DNA of 64,000 bases from Melanocharis versteri (taxonomy: Eukaryota; Chordata; Aves; Passeriformes; Melanocharitidae). Below are positions 10,166 through 21,430 of this stretch, piece after piece. Numbering within the stretch: position 1 is the stretch's first letter; every line of letters begins with the position of its first letter. The notes under the pieces were generated by a model. That model made no database searches. It saw only the letters and a list, made by a program, of their open reading frames with translations, and was not told the origin of the DNA. A program made the position numbers and the translations under genes. Location: positions 211,044 to 275,043 of the forward strand of contig VZTG01003732.1 in NCBI GenBank assembly GCA_013397845.1. The letters are read 5' to 3'.

Positions 10166-13100
10166 TCTTCAGTTTCCTTCCTGGACCCTGAAGATTATAC
10201 ACCCAGTTACCTGGACTGTCTCTGCAGTCTAATGGAGACAGAGCCTGTCTCAGGCACAACCCAACCAGTTCTGTGTGCTTAGACAGGCAGGATGTACTGT
10301 CTCTCCCCAGGGATTACCAAGGCAGATTAAATAATTAGTTGGGACCAGACAGTCATTTTTTTTTTGCAGAAGGTGAGAACTAATCTGTCGCAGATAAATA
10401 CTTTCACCTTTTTTTCTTACTGGATCTCAATTTTAGTTGAACTTCTTTATCAAGAGCAGAAGGAGAAGGAGGCGTAAGAAAGCTGGGACTGCCTGTGCAA
10501 GGATCCTTTATTGGAGAGATGGGGGAGGCAGACAAATGGTGGAGCACTCTCACTCTGTACTGCACTGCAAAGAGCCAAGGCTGCTAAAGGCTTGGGATGG
10601 AGGTGCAAAATACTGTCTGTGTGATACCGGTGTATCCAGCCCTCCTCTCACAGTCTCTGTTCATTATGGAGTTTCCACAGGACACCATCCTCTGCCCAAG
10701 GCATGTGAAAAGGCTTGACTGGTCCTGGCTATCTCCTGCATATTTTGCTTTCCTAAGCCTTTAAGCCAGATAAAATGAACTGAGAAAAGCTCAATACTGA
10801 ATACGAGCCCGGCGAGGCCGTGCCCTGACGAGCCTGTGCTACCCAGCTATCCACCCTGGTGAAGAGGAGCATATGCTGATGGAGAGGTATCACTGCTGGC
10901 ACAGCTACACCAGCCCCTGAACAAAAGGCAACGAGAGTCATCTTCTGCTGGGTTTTGTCAGCACAGCAATGTGGAATGCAAGGTGTGAAGTTGTCATACC
11001 CCAAGCTGATACAGCCACAGCAGTAGGACTTTGTAGTGCAGACCAACCTGTCTAGATCTTCGTCATGTTGACACTGTTAGACACCTGTGCTGCTAAAGAA
11101 AACAGTAACAGATGCTGGAGAGTTGGAAAATATTTTTAAATCCTGCTAAACAACATGTATGTGGCTGTATATGATAATTCTAGTCAAAGGATTGCTGGCA
11201 ATGAGATGCCCTGTTGTGCTAAATAATTTTTTGTTATTCGCATAGGCAAATTCTTCTCACCTTATGATGAGAAAGGGTCAACAAAGTCAGCTGTGGTGAT
11301 TACACACTTGAGAAAGACAACTGCAACTCTATGTGTAAATGGAACCTTTCTAAATATACTAAAAACTCAGAGAAGTCACCATATCATGTTTTGAAACTAA
11401 TTTTCAGGCTATTATCATCACTGGAACTGACATTAGGAGGTACCTCAAGGCTGCCTTCACACATTACAGAGTTGATATTTCCCTATATTAGGCCATACAA
11501 CTATTTCAACTTATTTTATGATTATATTTGGAGACAAACTACACCCTTAATCTCTAGAAAAAAATGCTTTAAATGCAACTTTATAGATTTTGGTACCACA
11601 GTTATGCATTAAAATAATAAAAAAAGGAGTCTAGGGGCTAGAATGCCTTTACTGCTTTGATTTATGAGGTAAAGTCTTCTATGGTATCCGTGCCTGCTAA
11701 TTTATAATCAAACAGGGTTACAAATGCACAGTGAGCATATGTGACCGGGTTTGAAAATGAACTACATTTATATTACATATATGGATGCAAAGAATGAGAA
11801 AAGAATACAGTGACAATTTGATCTCTTTCATTTTCCAACACACACCGTGATCCACGTAAGGAAAGACAGCAAGACCACAGGACCCAGCATAAAAATACCC
11901 ACTGATGTTGAGATAAAGATGTAGCTTCCTATGTCAAGATCTGCTGGTTTTTTTTCATGATTCACCCCTGATTAAATACAAAGTTGGCTGCAGCCTGTTC
12001 TATATTGGCCAAGGCAAACAAAGCCCAGGAGATCCCAGCAAACTGCCAGTCTGGTCCCCTCTCCACATATAACATGCCACTGTGTCAGTTAGCACTGTGA
12101 CTTGATTTCCAGGCAGACAATAATTTTCTCTGGAGACAAAACGAGAGAGACAGGCAGAAAGAGAAGGAAAAAAATAACTGTGAGCACTGGAAATGCAGAA
12201 TAGCCCAGATTCAAAGGGAAATTTAGTTCTGATTGTTTTATTTACCAGCAGGTAGCCCTGAATATCAATCTACACTTAAGGGAAGGCTAAAATATTTATT
12301 ACTACGTGGTCTGGGATGGATTCAGTATTATCCTAATTGCTTGTAGCAGAAGACTAAGATATAGCATTTGGACTTTTTTGATCTCTTTATGTAGTGCAAG
12401 GCATTAGCTAAATGTTTCCGAGTTTTGAAGGCTTTGAGCAAGCAGCACCCATCTGTGAAACTGATGGTGTGATCACCAGCAGGCTCCCGACACGGCAGCA
12501 CCAGTGGAACACTGACCAGTTCTGGAGCCAGTTGTGTGTTAACAGCAGCCACAGGCACATCTGCACCACCAGCCGGCAAACAAAACACTTGTGTTCCAAA
12601 AGAAAAACAAAAAAAACAACAGGTTTCTGAAAATATATCAGTGATTTATCCAGAGCAAATTGCATCTATTAGAGAAAAAAAACAAACAAAAAACAAAGCC
12701 CAAAATACCACAACTCTAAGGTGTAACACCTGACAATCAAAGACTTCAAAGCACTTAACATACTTTAATTAGCAAGGATGAGGCTGCTCCTCTGCCCACT
12801 GTAAACAAAGCAGTGCTGCCCAGCTTCAACAGGGGCAGGACTTAGGCTTTTCATAAAATGTATGTAAGTGTAATCAACACAAGTCTTTGAAATAAATACA
12901 TTTTTACTGGACAGTGGTAATGCACATATTTTTTAGCATTTACATACTGCGGTACAGGATGCCTAATGAAAGCAAATAAAAGCACTCAAATCTTGGGCAC
13001 TGAAATCTCACCCTTCCAGAAGAAATTATACATCATCTATAAATAACAAAATATTAAATCTCAGTATTTAGGCCTATATACTCTGTGGATGGTTTAGTAC

Positions 13101-14532
13101 CAGGCATGTGTTATATGCACTGGGTTAAATGCATGTGACAGCATTTCTTGGTCCAGTGTACATCTCATATCATAGAGAAACTGTTTTTTTTTTAGCGTGT
13201 CCCCACAAGAAGTCTTCGTGATTCATTACACTATCAGAACAGGTAAGAGTAATCAAATATTGGGGAAAAAAAAAAAGAAAAAAGAGAGAGAAAACGCTCT
13301 CTGTCAAATCTAGGCCTTCCCTGGGATATTCTGCAATCTAACAACTCCACTTCAGCAACTGGTTCCCTGCTGTGTAGCTTCAGCAGGTGTGGGGGGCTGC
13401 AATCATGACTATTCACGACTACAGAAGTTATTCTAGTAGTTAAATACAGGGCTGTTAACTTACCTAAGAATCATAAATGACTACAAGTTTGGAAAAAATG
13501 ATAAATAAGCTATTTTTTTGGCCCCGTGAGCTTTAAGAACATGGTATTTTACCTTAAAAAAGCCATAATTTGTGTCAAGATTTCCTCTGAACATCATCCT
13601 ACTTACAATAATTTCAAATCTCTAGATTCTATCTGTCCTGAAGATGTGAAAGACTTTATAATTGTTTTGGTTTTTTTCCTCCTACATTTTAAAGCACTGT
13701 AAAGTTTTCAAAGTCTAACAGTATTGTAGCTGTTGAGGAAACATTTTGTAAAATGTCCTTCACACTTCTGCCTAACGAATGTTGCCCTGTAATAGGGTAA
13801 AACCTTGATTTTTAAACCTTTATTTTAAAGCAAACTTTTTGGAAGGTATTTCTGTTATTTTCAAGTATTTTTGTATAAGTCCTAGTAAAGTCACTTCCTA
13901 GTATCCATGTTGCCTGAGCAGTGGGTTTGTACAGTATGGCAAGAGAATATGAGCCATCGCTAGCTGATAATGTAAGAAACCATTTAACTGCAAATGTTGT
14001 TTCTATTCATAGAGAATTAAGTTATCAGGATGTGCTTAAGTAGCTGCCTTACCAAACTCAGAATTAAAAAAAAAAAAAGAGAGAGACACTTTTAAGAAGT
14101 CTGTTGAGATTAAAGGACAAAGATTTATTTAATGAGTATTAAAATTTATGGGTTCTCTAAGAATTAAGCAAGCTTATAAAGACTATTTTGAGAGCTGAAT
14201 GGCTTTCATATAATGAAGATGGTTGATAAGACTTGGCTAAAACATTTCAAATACAAACGAAAACAAAGGAACACCTCAGAAAACATGGTGATTAAGTCAA
14301 AATTTCAACTGCGAAGGCAATATACAAATTTCACAATCATTTCATAATCCGAAAATGCTACTACAACCAACCCGCAAAGGTGCCGAACCTATGAAAGGAT
14401 GACAACAGGCAATTTTGAATCTAGACAAGCATGAAAGAAGCATGTTTTTCTCCTTCTGTGTAGTTATGGCAACAGAGAGATATAAAACCCCTCCTAACTG
14501 AACAAGGGCTTTTTTCCTCTCTCTGCTCCCAT
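10166..14532. other. No gene recognised
   Basis: Contains a small CpG cluster (10803-10835, five CpG in about 35 bp), a purine-rich tract (12141-12175), and an A-run/GA tract at 13266-13293. A (A)13(GA)4 tract lies at 14066-14086. Plus- and minus-strand frames at 12328-12733 overlap each other and show no domain. Nothing gene-like was identified. Confidence 0.6.
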
Positions 14533-14680
14533 CCGCAACTTTACAGCTGTCACCACAAGTCATCGCGCTCGCTCCGGCACGCCAGCAGGCAGCGAGCCGG
14601 CATCTGAGGCGAGCAGAGAACAAAAGAGGCTGCAGCACAGCTCCAGTTCAAATGACAGCCTCACCAGGGCTCCAGCCCGC
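14533..14680. promoter_or_regulatory. Short CpG cluster with inverted repeat
   Basis: About ten CpG in 150 bp inside otherwise CpG-poor DNA, concentrated at 14563-14612. A perfect 7-bp inverted repeat GCTCGCT/AGCGAGC lies at 14567-14573 and 14591-14597. This could be an unmethylated regulatory element or a weak promoter. A 98-codon minus-strand frame crosses it but has no recognisable domain. Confidence 0.35.
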
Positions 14681-17600
14681 ACTGGGAAGACAAAGTTGCA
14701 AAGTTTCACAAAAGAATTGAAGTGAATTTCTTCTCTGGATGTCCTAGTGGGAAATCAAAGCTCTATTTTAATTTGAGGCACTTGCAGCTTCTCTTGCTAA
14801 TGACTGAAATATCTAGAACAAGAGCTGCCCAACAGTAGTTTGCAGGTTTACAGGGGTCCATAAAGCCACTTGCACTGATCTGAAAAGCCACATACACAGG
14901 AAAGCATTAACTGTTTCCACTTTTGAACCTGGGCATTAAAGACAGTGAAATGTAAGAAATGTGGAGGGCTGGGAGGTATCTTTGAAAACTGTTGTTGAAA
15001 CCATGAGGATTCTGGAGGGGGGATATGTTACAGCTTTAGGCAAACAGAAAATAGCAGGGTTTAATTTAGATAGAAGATTCTTGATGGGAATTGATAGATG
15101 TTCATCCATAAGGTACTTCACTGATCTGAGACACACAAAACCAGGACCTATAACCAAGTTAGAGGAGGTCTGCCTCTGAGGTCCTCACAAAGGGCAGCCT
15201 TAAACTCAGCGATGAAAGCTCCAAAAAGGAACCTACAGGACTGGAAATGAAATAACCACCATTTATTGTCAGTGGCCTTTTGAATTTTTATTTTGCATTC
15301 CTCAGGAACAAAACGCTGATCATTTACTTTGTCTTCAATGATATTTTGCCCTATGACACAGAGTAGAACCTGGTGTCTCTAATCAGTGTGTGCTGTGTGT
15401 CTGAACCAGTTTCAGGAGAGGTAATTATTATAATTTCATTCATTTTTTCTCATGTCTCCAAACCATACATTTTCATGCATACACACACACACATACACAT
15501 ACAATGAAAATGGTGCTACTTTTACTTAAGTATGTGGCAATAGCAGTTTATGTGTACAAATTAACAACCCTGGGAACAACCTCATTAAAAATCTACGGCT
15601 AAACTTCAAGGGCTTTGTGATTTCACCTCTCGTGTACTTGCCCCCTCTGCTCTGACAGCAGAAGGCCAACCTGTATTGAAGAAGAACAAACATCTACCTG
15701 TGCAAAACCTGCCCTTTATGTTTCACATAAAATGTCAATATTTCAAAAGCTGGTTTTGTCTTTCCAAGTACCTGTGACCCTTTCAGTGGACTGAAGATTT
15801 CATAGACAGAGTTTTAAAAATGAAAATAGTTCTTAATTTCTTTTTTTTTCCATTTGTATGTACATTGTTACTTTGCTGTAGAAAATGTCATTAATAGTGA
15901 CAACATGGCACAACTGTCATGTCTCACCGCACTGACGTCTTTAGGTTAGTTTGGAAATGTTTTTTCTAGGTCATTATTTTTAATTAATACAATGAATTAG
16001 TATATTTTTATTCAAAATGTCAAACTGTTTTAATCATAACACAAATATGAAACATTGACCTAGAAAATAGGACGTTTTTATGGTACTAAATAGCAACAAC
16101 ATAATTAAAAGCATGACATTCTAAAATGAAAATAGTGTATTTGACCATTTTACATCTTAATGAACTATCATATCAACTTGCTATTTAAATTTCATTAAAC
16201 TGGATAACAAATATAAAATACATTTTGAAGCAACATCATCCCTCATAACAAATTCTGGAAATATGTACCTTGTTAATGATGGTTAAATGACTTTTCTAAT
16301 TAGCGTGGTTTGGAAAAAACTGATTGAAATGGCATTTTACAGGAAAAAATAGTTTCAAGGACAATTTATTTCACTGAAGACACTGTCAATACTCCATCAG
16401 GCGGTGCCTACTTAGCCGTAATCAGAGCTTGCTTCAGCTGTGTGGCTGTGCAGTGTCTCGTGGAGTTAAACTGACACAAAGACTTTTTAAGTGACACTGA
16501 GTATTTCCCAGTTCTAACCAACACACGTTCAACTGGAGCAGATTTTGGTGCCCATGGCTGTACCATATAATAATTACAGTTATAGAGACACACACTTGCA
16601 ATACCACCAAAGAAACATTGTTTCTTGATTTCCTGATTTTTAATGTTAATTTTCTAGACAGCTTAACTTATATCTTGCCTTTGTTTAGTCTTCCTCTTCT
16701 CCTTTCACTGTTACACTTTTATTCTTCAGCTCCTTTTTATACACTTGTTATTTTGTCCTTGCAATAATTTTTAAAGGTAGCAATATCTCATTGAGAATGT
16801 GATTAAGATAATTCAGTGCATTCCTAAGGACACCAAATTGCTCAACTGAAGTGTAATTTGGGTAGGCTGCAACTTATTTTAAAAGATTCATAATGCTGTA
16901 AATGTAAAATAAAACAGAAGGTGAAGCAGCAGCTCTGGGGTCCTTGTCTGCAAGAACTCTGAGAAATGAAAAAAAACCCAGCAAAACCACAGAAAATGTA
17001 GATTAAATTTTTCAAAATGCCTAAGTAACTTCTGAGCCTGGGACTTAACAGCTCTTGAAAATTTAACCTATCTGTAATTTGTCATAAAGACAAACAATGA
17101 TTTCTCTCGAAATAATAAGATCAAACTGCTTTTGACTAACCAAAGTAATGTCGAAGGTTAAACAGACAGAGCAGGAAGGCAAGAACCTCCTCTGTAAAAC
17201 AGCCGTTCATCAGAGCTTCGAATCTCTGCTTGTTCTCCAGGGAATAGTCTGCAATGACAACTTCACATAAAAGCAAGGCATCCCCTTCTGTAGGGGACTG
17301 TACCATTCTTGTCTTAATCACACAAATTTTACATCATTTTCACACCAATCTTTAATACTGGTTCAAGTAAAAGAAGTCAAAGCTCAGAACTCTGGAAGTT
17401 TGGAAGTGCAAACTCTAGTTATTCTTATGTTTTTCTTCCTCTGTAGTTGATGGACCCAAGAAATAGCCCAAACCATTATTCTGAGGTCCTGAGTATTCTT
17501 TCTATAAATGAGAAAAATTAATATAACTCCTGAAAAACAACTGTGCAGTATTGAACAGAGTTTCTGGAAGGAAAAAAAGACATTCAATAAATGACTCAAT

Positions 17601-18648
17601 TTGAATCTACTTGAGGAACAATCTTTTCAAATTCTTTTTGAAAGCAAAAATATAATATGGTTGCTGTGCACCCGCTTATTTGGTGGTACACCAAAACAAT
17701 GCCTTCCCAATGCCTATAAATTAGGAAGCAACAAAGATTTCCAGTATCCCATACTTTTAAAAAAAGTGTTTTTTTTTAATAACTAGCAAGTCAGCTGCTG
17801 TAGATTTATTTGGAATCTACTGACAAACAAGGCTGCTGATTATATTTTTGGTTCATTTTCTTTTTTTTTTCTTTTTGGAAGAAGAAGGCCAAGTAGACTT
17901 AGAGGCAAAATTCAGATGAACAAAGCTAGGAGTAGGCCTAGTGAAAAGAGATCTTGAAGCAGAATAACCATAAATAAAGTAAAACCGTAAAGCAAGAAAA
18001 TAAAATTAAAAAAAAGAAAAAGAAAGGACATGGAGTTTTGAGGGCTGGTGCTAAGCCATAGAAAATGGAAGGCATGTTTTTGGGTAGAGGTCAACACTAC
18101 AAGGAAAATCTGACTCTATTAACTGTGCAAAGTATGGCTGTTTCATGACTGTGCCAGTGGCAGAAATCAGACTGCCAATGATCAAAGAGGCTGCTTTATG
18201 TTGTAAAAAAACATATACTACCTCACATACACATAGTAAAAATGATCCAGGAACACTAACAGCAGGTATTCTGGAGTTAAATCCTTGTAGACCAGGCTAA
18301 CTCTAAAATAATGCAAGTGTAAGAGGTCTTTAAAGTTACACAACTTGCTAAGTGACAGGTATGATGAGAGAAACCCTCTGCTACTTTGGACCTTCCTCAA
18401 AGAGACGCTTTTCCTCCCATGAAAACAGAGTTATAACTATGCAGATGTGGCAGATGTTAGTATATGAATATTTATAAATCCAGAGGATATTTTGGTCTAC
18501 CTCACCAGGCATGTTAATATTTGAATAGATTAATCAAAGCACTGAGTTCACAAAACAAAGTGCCCCCTCACCTCCTCCGAGATGGAAGTGGTTCATACTC
18601 CGAATGATGTGATGCTGGAGGTACTCAGCCCTAAAGCTCATGCCTGTA
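14681..18648. other. Gene-free stretch, AT-rich core
   Basis: 15840-16350 is very AT-rich with many TAAT/ATTA motifs and few simple repeats, resembling conserved noncoding elements. A T-rich tract lies at 17850-17878. No exon or mobile element was recognised. Confidence 0.5.
15481..15503. repeat. (AC)n microsatellite
   Basis: Thirteen bases of pure AC alternation followed by imperfect ACAT units. Confidence 0.9.
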
Positions 18649-18798
18649 TCACCTCATGGGGTACCTCCAAAGCTGTACCACCTCATGGGGCACACTTCCA
18701 GACCTGTACCACCTCATGGGGCACACCTCCAGACCTGTACCACCTCATGGGGCACACTTCCAGACCTGTACCACCTCATGGGGTACCTCCAGACCTCG
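18649..18798 (+). repeat. 31-bp minisatellite, about five copies
   Basis: Copies start at 18649 (29 bp, degenerate), 18678, 18709, 18740 and 18771 (partial). The core is CACCTCATGGGG followed by CACACTTCCAGACCTGTA; one copy has CACACCTCC. The outer copies read GGGGTACCTCC instead of GGGGCACAC, so the array is bounded by a variant unit. The unit contains no stop in any of the three forward frames. Since 31 is not a multiple of 3, three overlapping open frames of 79-157 codons cross it. Those frames are a by-product of the repeat, not evidence of a gene. Confidence 0.95.
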
Positions 18799-21166
18799 GA
18801 AGGGAGTGTGGGGCAGCAGCACCGTGTTTCCAAAGGAGCCAGGGCATGGCAGAGCCACAGCCCAACACAGCGTGCTGCTCTGTGGGCTTTGCTAGCTCAG
18901 GGCCGAGCTCAGGCTGGTCTGGTGGGGCTGTGCTTGAGCTTACAGCTCATCCCTCTCGAATGAATTCCAGCATTCCCAACAGATCACAGCGGTACCTAGC
19001 CTGGACTAGCACCTGTAACAGCAAAGGCCTCATGGCACAGTACAGCACAGTTTGACCCATTATCTTTGGTCTCCTTGAGCTCAGCTGCACTAAGTCACCC
19101 TCCTGGCACCTAAAGCCAAGCACCACACATGGCCCCAAGCATTGGCCACGATGGGTTGGGTGGAAGCTTCACCAATAAACCTGAAATGCATTTTTTTCAT
19201 GGAATTATACAAAATTTAGGGTTTGCATAAATAGCAGCAACACAAACAAAACATTTTTAACTAGAACTAAACTACGTTTCTTTTATAGAAATGTTATGTA
19301 TATGTCCACACACACACACAGAAGGCACTGATGTTGCTGTGGGAGGAATCAAAATGGCATTAAAGCAAGACTACATCTCAAATTGTTTTTTGTGCCTTAA
19401 AAGCCAGCACAGGAGAACAATGTTCTGTACGTGCCTATTCATTTCTACTAGACTGGAAAGTAGCACACCTTTTGCCCTTTTATCAATTTCACGTGTATTT
19501 TGTACACCCATTTTCAAGTTTATAATTTCACATATACACTATACATGCTTTGGCAATTTATATTGCTAACTCTGTCTTATTTTCCAGTATTAATGGTATC
19601 CCATGTGGATCAATGTTTTTAATAAGAAAAATCACAGTGGTCCTTGAGTGATGGAAAAATAATGGCATTATCATTATTAAAATATTTTTTTCTTTTTTTT
19701 TTTTAATGAGAAGGGGACTATTCCTGGAAAATCTGGAAAAAAATTAAGGAAAACATCTGAGCAGGTTGTTTTTTCTCAATGCTGTGTAAAGCTAGAAAGA
19801 TCTTTGATGTGTCAGCTTTGACAGTTGTCTCAGTCCACCTCTGTTAGCATTGCAGCAGACAGCTGAGGATGTGATTGCTTTCCTCACCAGTCCCTCAGGT
19901 AGAGGACAGGAGAGCACTCCTCAAAATACTGCTTATTAAAATTGAATTTTGATAAACACACTTGCATATTTTTACAGAGGGTACATATTTTGAGCTGAAA
20001 TTTGTCAAGTCTACATTTAGCTGTGTAAAAGGCATTTGGCCTTAATTTTGGCCTCTGGGCTCCTTCTGCAGACAGAAACAGGCAGCTCCAGTGGAGGAGT
20101 CTTCTCACTTCCTTGGACATCTGTTTCAGCACAGCTGGGTTTCCCTCAGGATTGTCCATCTCTCCCTACTAAGAACAAAGGAAGGGGAGCTGATGAGCTT
20201 TGATTAGCTGTCCCCATTTTTCAACTCCTTTGATCCAATCTGGGTTGATGCTCATCTACTGAAACGCAGAGATTGCTGAGGGCTGTCCCCATCGCTCCCA
20301 GTGGCCAGGGGGGACCTGGGACAGGAGCCACTGGCAAGAAGGACATCATGCACATGCTGGGAGCTGATTAGGACAAAAAGAGGTCTCTGGTCTGCAGAAA
20401 ATCATCAGGTGACTTTTCACTATTTGCGAAGTCACTGGGAGAAACTGAAGAGGCTTCTGAAGCCATAAATGCTCTGAAAGCTCTGAAAGAAAAAGAATGT
20501 GAACTGAATGCAAAGAGGGAAATGAGATTCAAATAGAAAGAGGAGGAAATTTAGGGTTTATTTTAGACAACCAAGCTGTTGAACTGGGCATAACTGAGGT
20601 GGAAAACTGTTATCATCCAAAGGCTGGATAACTGCTTTTGAATGGTGGTTACATAAAAGCAAACCTTAATGGGTACTGCTTGGTTCCTGGCCTATTCTAG
20701 TGTAACTTTCATTACAAAATTGCCATTCAGGGCCTAGGAATATTTGTCATCCAAAATCACATTGGAGAAATAGACTAATAATTCATATATCCATAGAGGC
20801 CAAGGAACTGCAGTAGCATTTCAAGGAGAGGTGAAAGCTAGGTATGAATAGAAGGCCATTGATTTCTTTAAAAGCATTCAGGAACGGCTGTCTTTAATCT
20901 GAGCTACTTCTGCCAAAAAATAATAATCTGAATGTGCACCGAACGAAAGGCAACTTAAGACTTCGATCTCCTTACATGTTTGTGCCACCCCACTACTTGA
21001 TGGCTTCCCCATCCCCTGACACATGCCACTGGCTGATTTTCTTAGGAGCTGCTACTCATCCCTGTCACAGCTGGGCTGTGATCCTCAGTGTGCTGCTATG
21101 CCAGAGCTGCAGACCGTGCTGGCACCACAGCCCTTCCTGCGACATTCAGGACAGGTAGAATCACTT
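18799..21166. other. No gene recognised
   Basis: GC-richer next to the minisatellite, to about 19140, then AT-rich. Holds a 13-bp palindrome AGAACAATGTTCT (19414-19426), which has glucocorticoid-type half sites with a 1-bp rather than 3-bp spacer, and a T-rich tract at 19685-19704. Open frames are short and unrecognised. Confidence 0.6.
19307..19320. repeat. (CA)7 microsatellite
   Basis: Seven perfect CA units. Confidence 0.9.
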
Positions 21167-21430
21167 TAAAAAGAAAGAAGGTAGATTTATATTGGATATT
21201 AGGAAGAAATTATTTACTGTGAAGGTTGGTGAGGTTGGTAAAATTATTTACTGGCACAGATTGCTCAGGGAGCTTGTTGATACTCCATCCCTGGAAGTGT
21301 TCAAGGCCAGGCTGGATGGGGCTTTGAGCAACTTGGTCTAGTGGAAGGTTTCCTGCCCATGGCAGGGGGTTGGAAGGAGATGATCTTTAACATCCCTTCC
21401 AACCTAAACCATTCTGTGATTCTGTGATTT
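21167..21430 (+). mobile_element. CR1 LINE 3' end
   Basis: Forward-oriented CR1 tail. It shows AGAAGGTAGATTTATATTGG, TAGGAAGAAATTATTTACTG, CCATCCCTGGAAGTGTTCAA, GGCCAGGCTGGATGGGGCTT and CCCTTCCAACCTAAACC. It ends in the diagnostic octamer repeats ATTCTGTG ATTCTGTG, which CR1 uses instead of poly-A. A local repetition (GTTGGTGAGGTTGGTAAA, and TTATTTACTG twice) suggests a small internal duplication. It is 5'-truncated with no open frame. It is the best single indicator of sauropsid, probably avian, origin. Confidence 0.95.

Noticed and set aside
10041..10259. 72-codon minus-strand frame as part of CR1 reverse transcriptase
   Set aside because: It covers the noncoding 3' end of CR1; no reverse-transcriptase motifs are present.
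18582..19055. 157-codon plus-strand frame as a gene
   Set aside because: A third of it is a 31-bp minisatellite that is stop-free in every forward frame; two shifted frames are open too.
19414..19426. Glucocorticoid response element
   Set aside because: Half sites fit, but the spacer is 1 bp and the receptor needs 3 bp.
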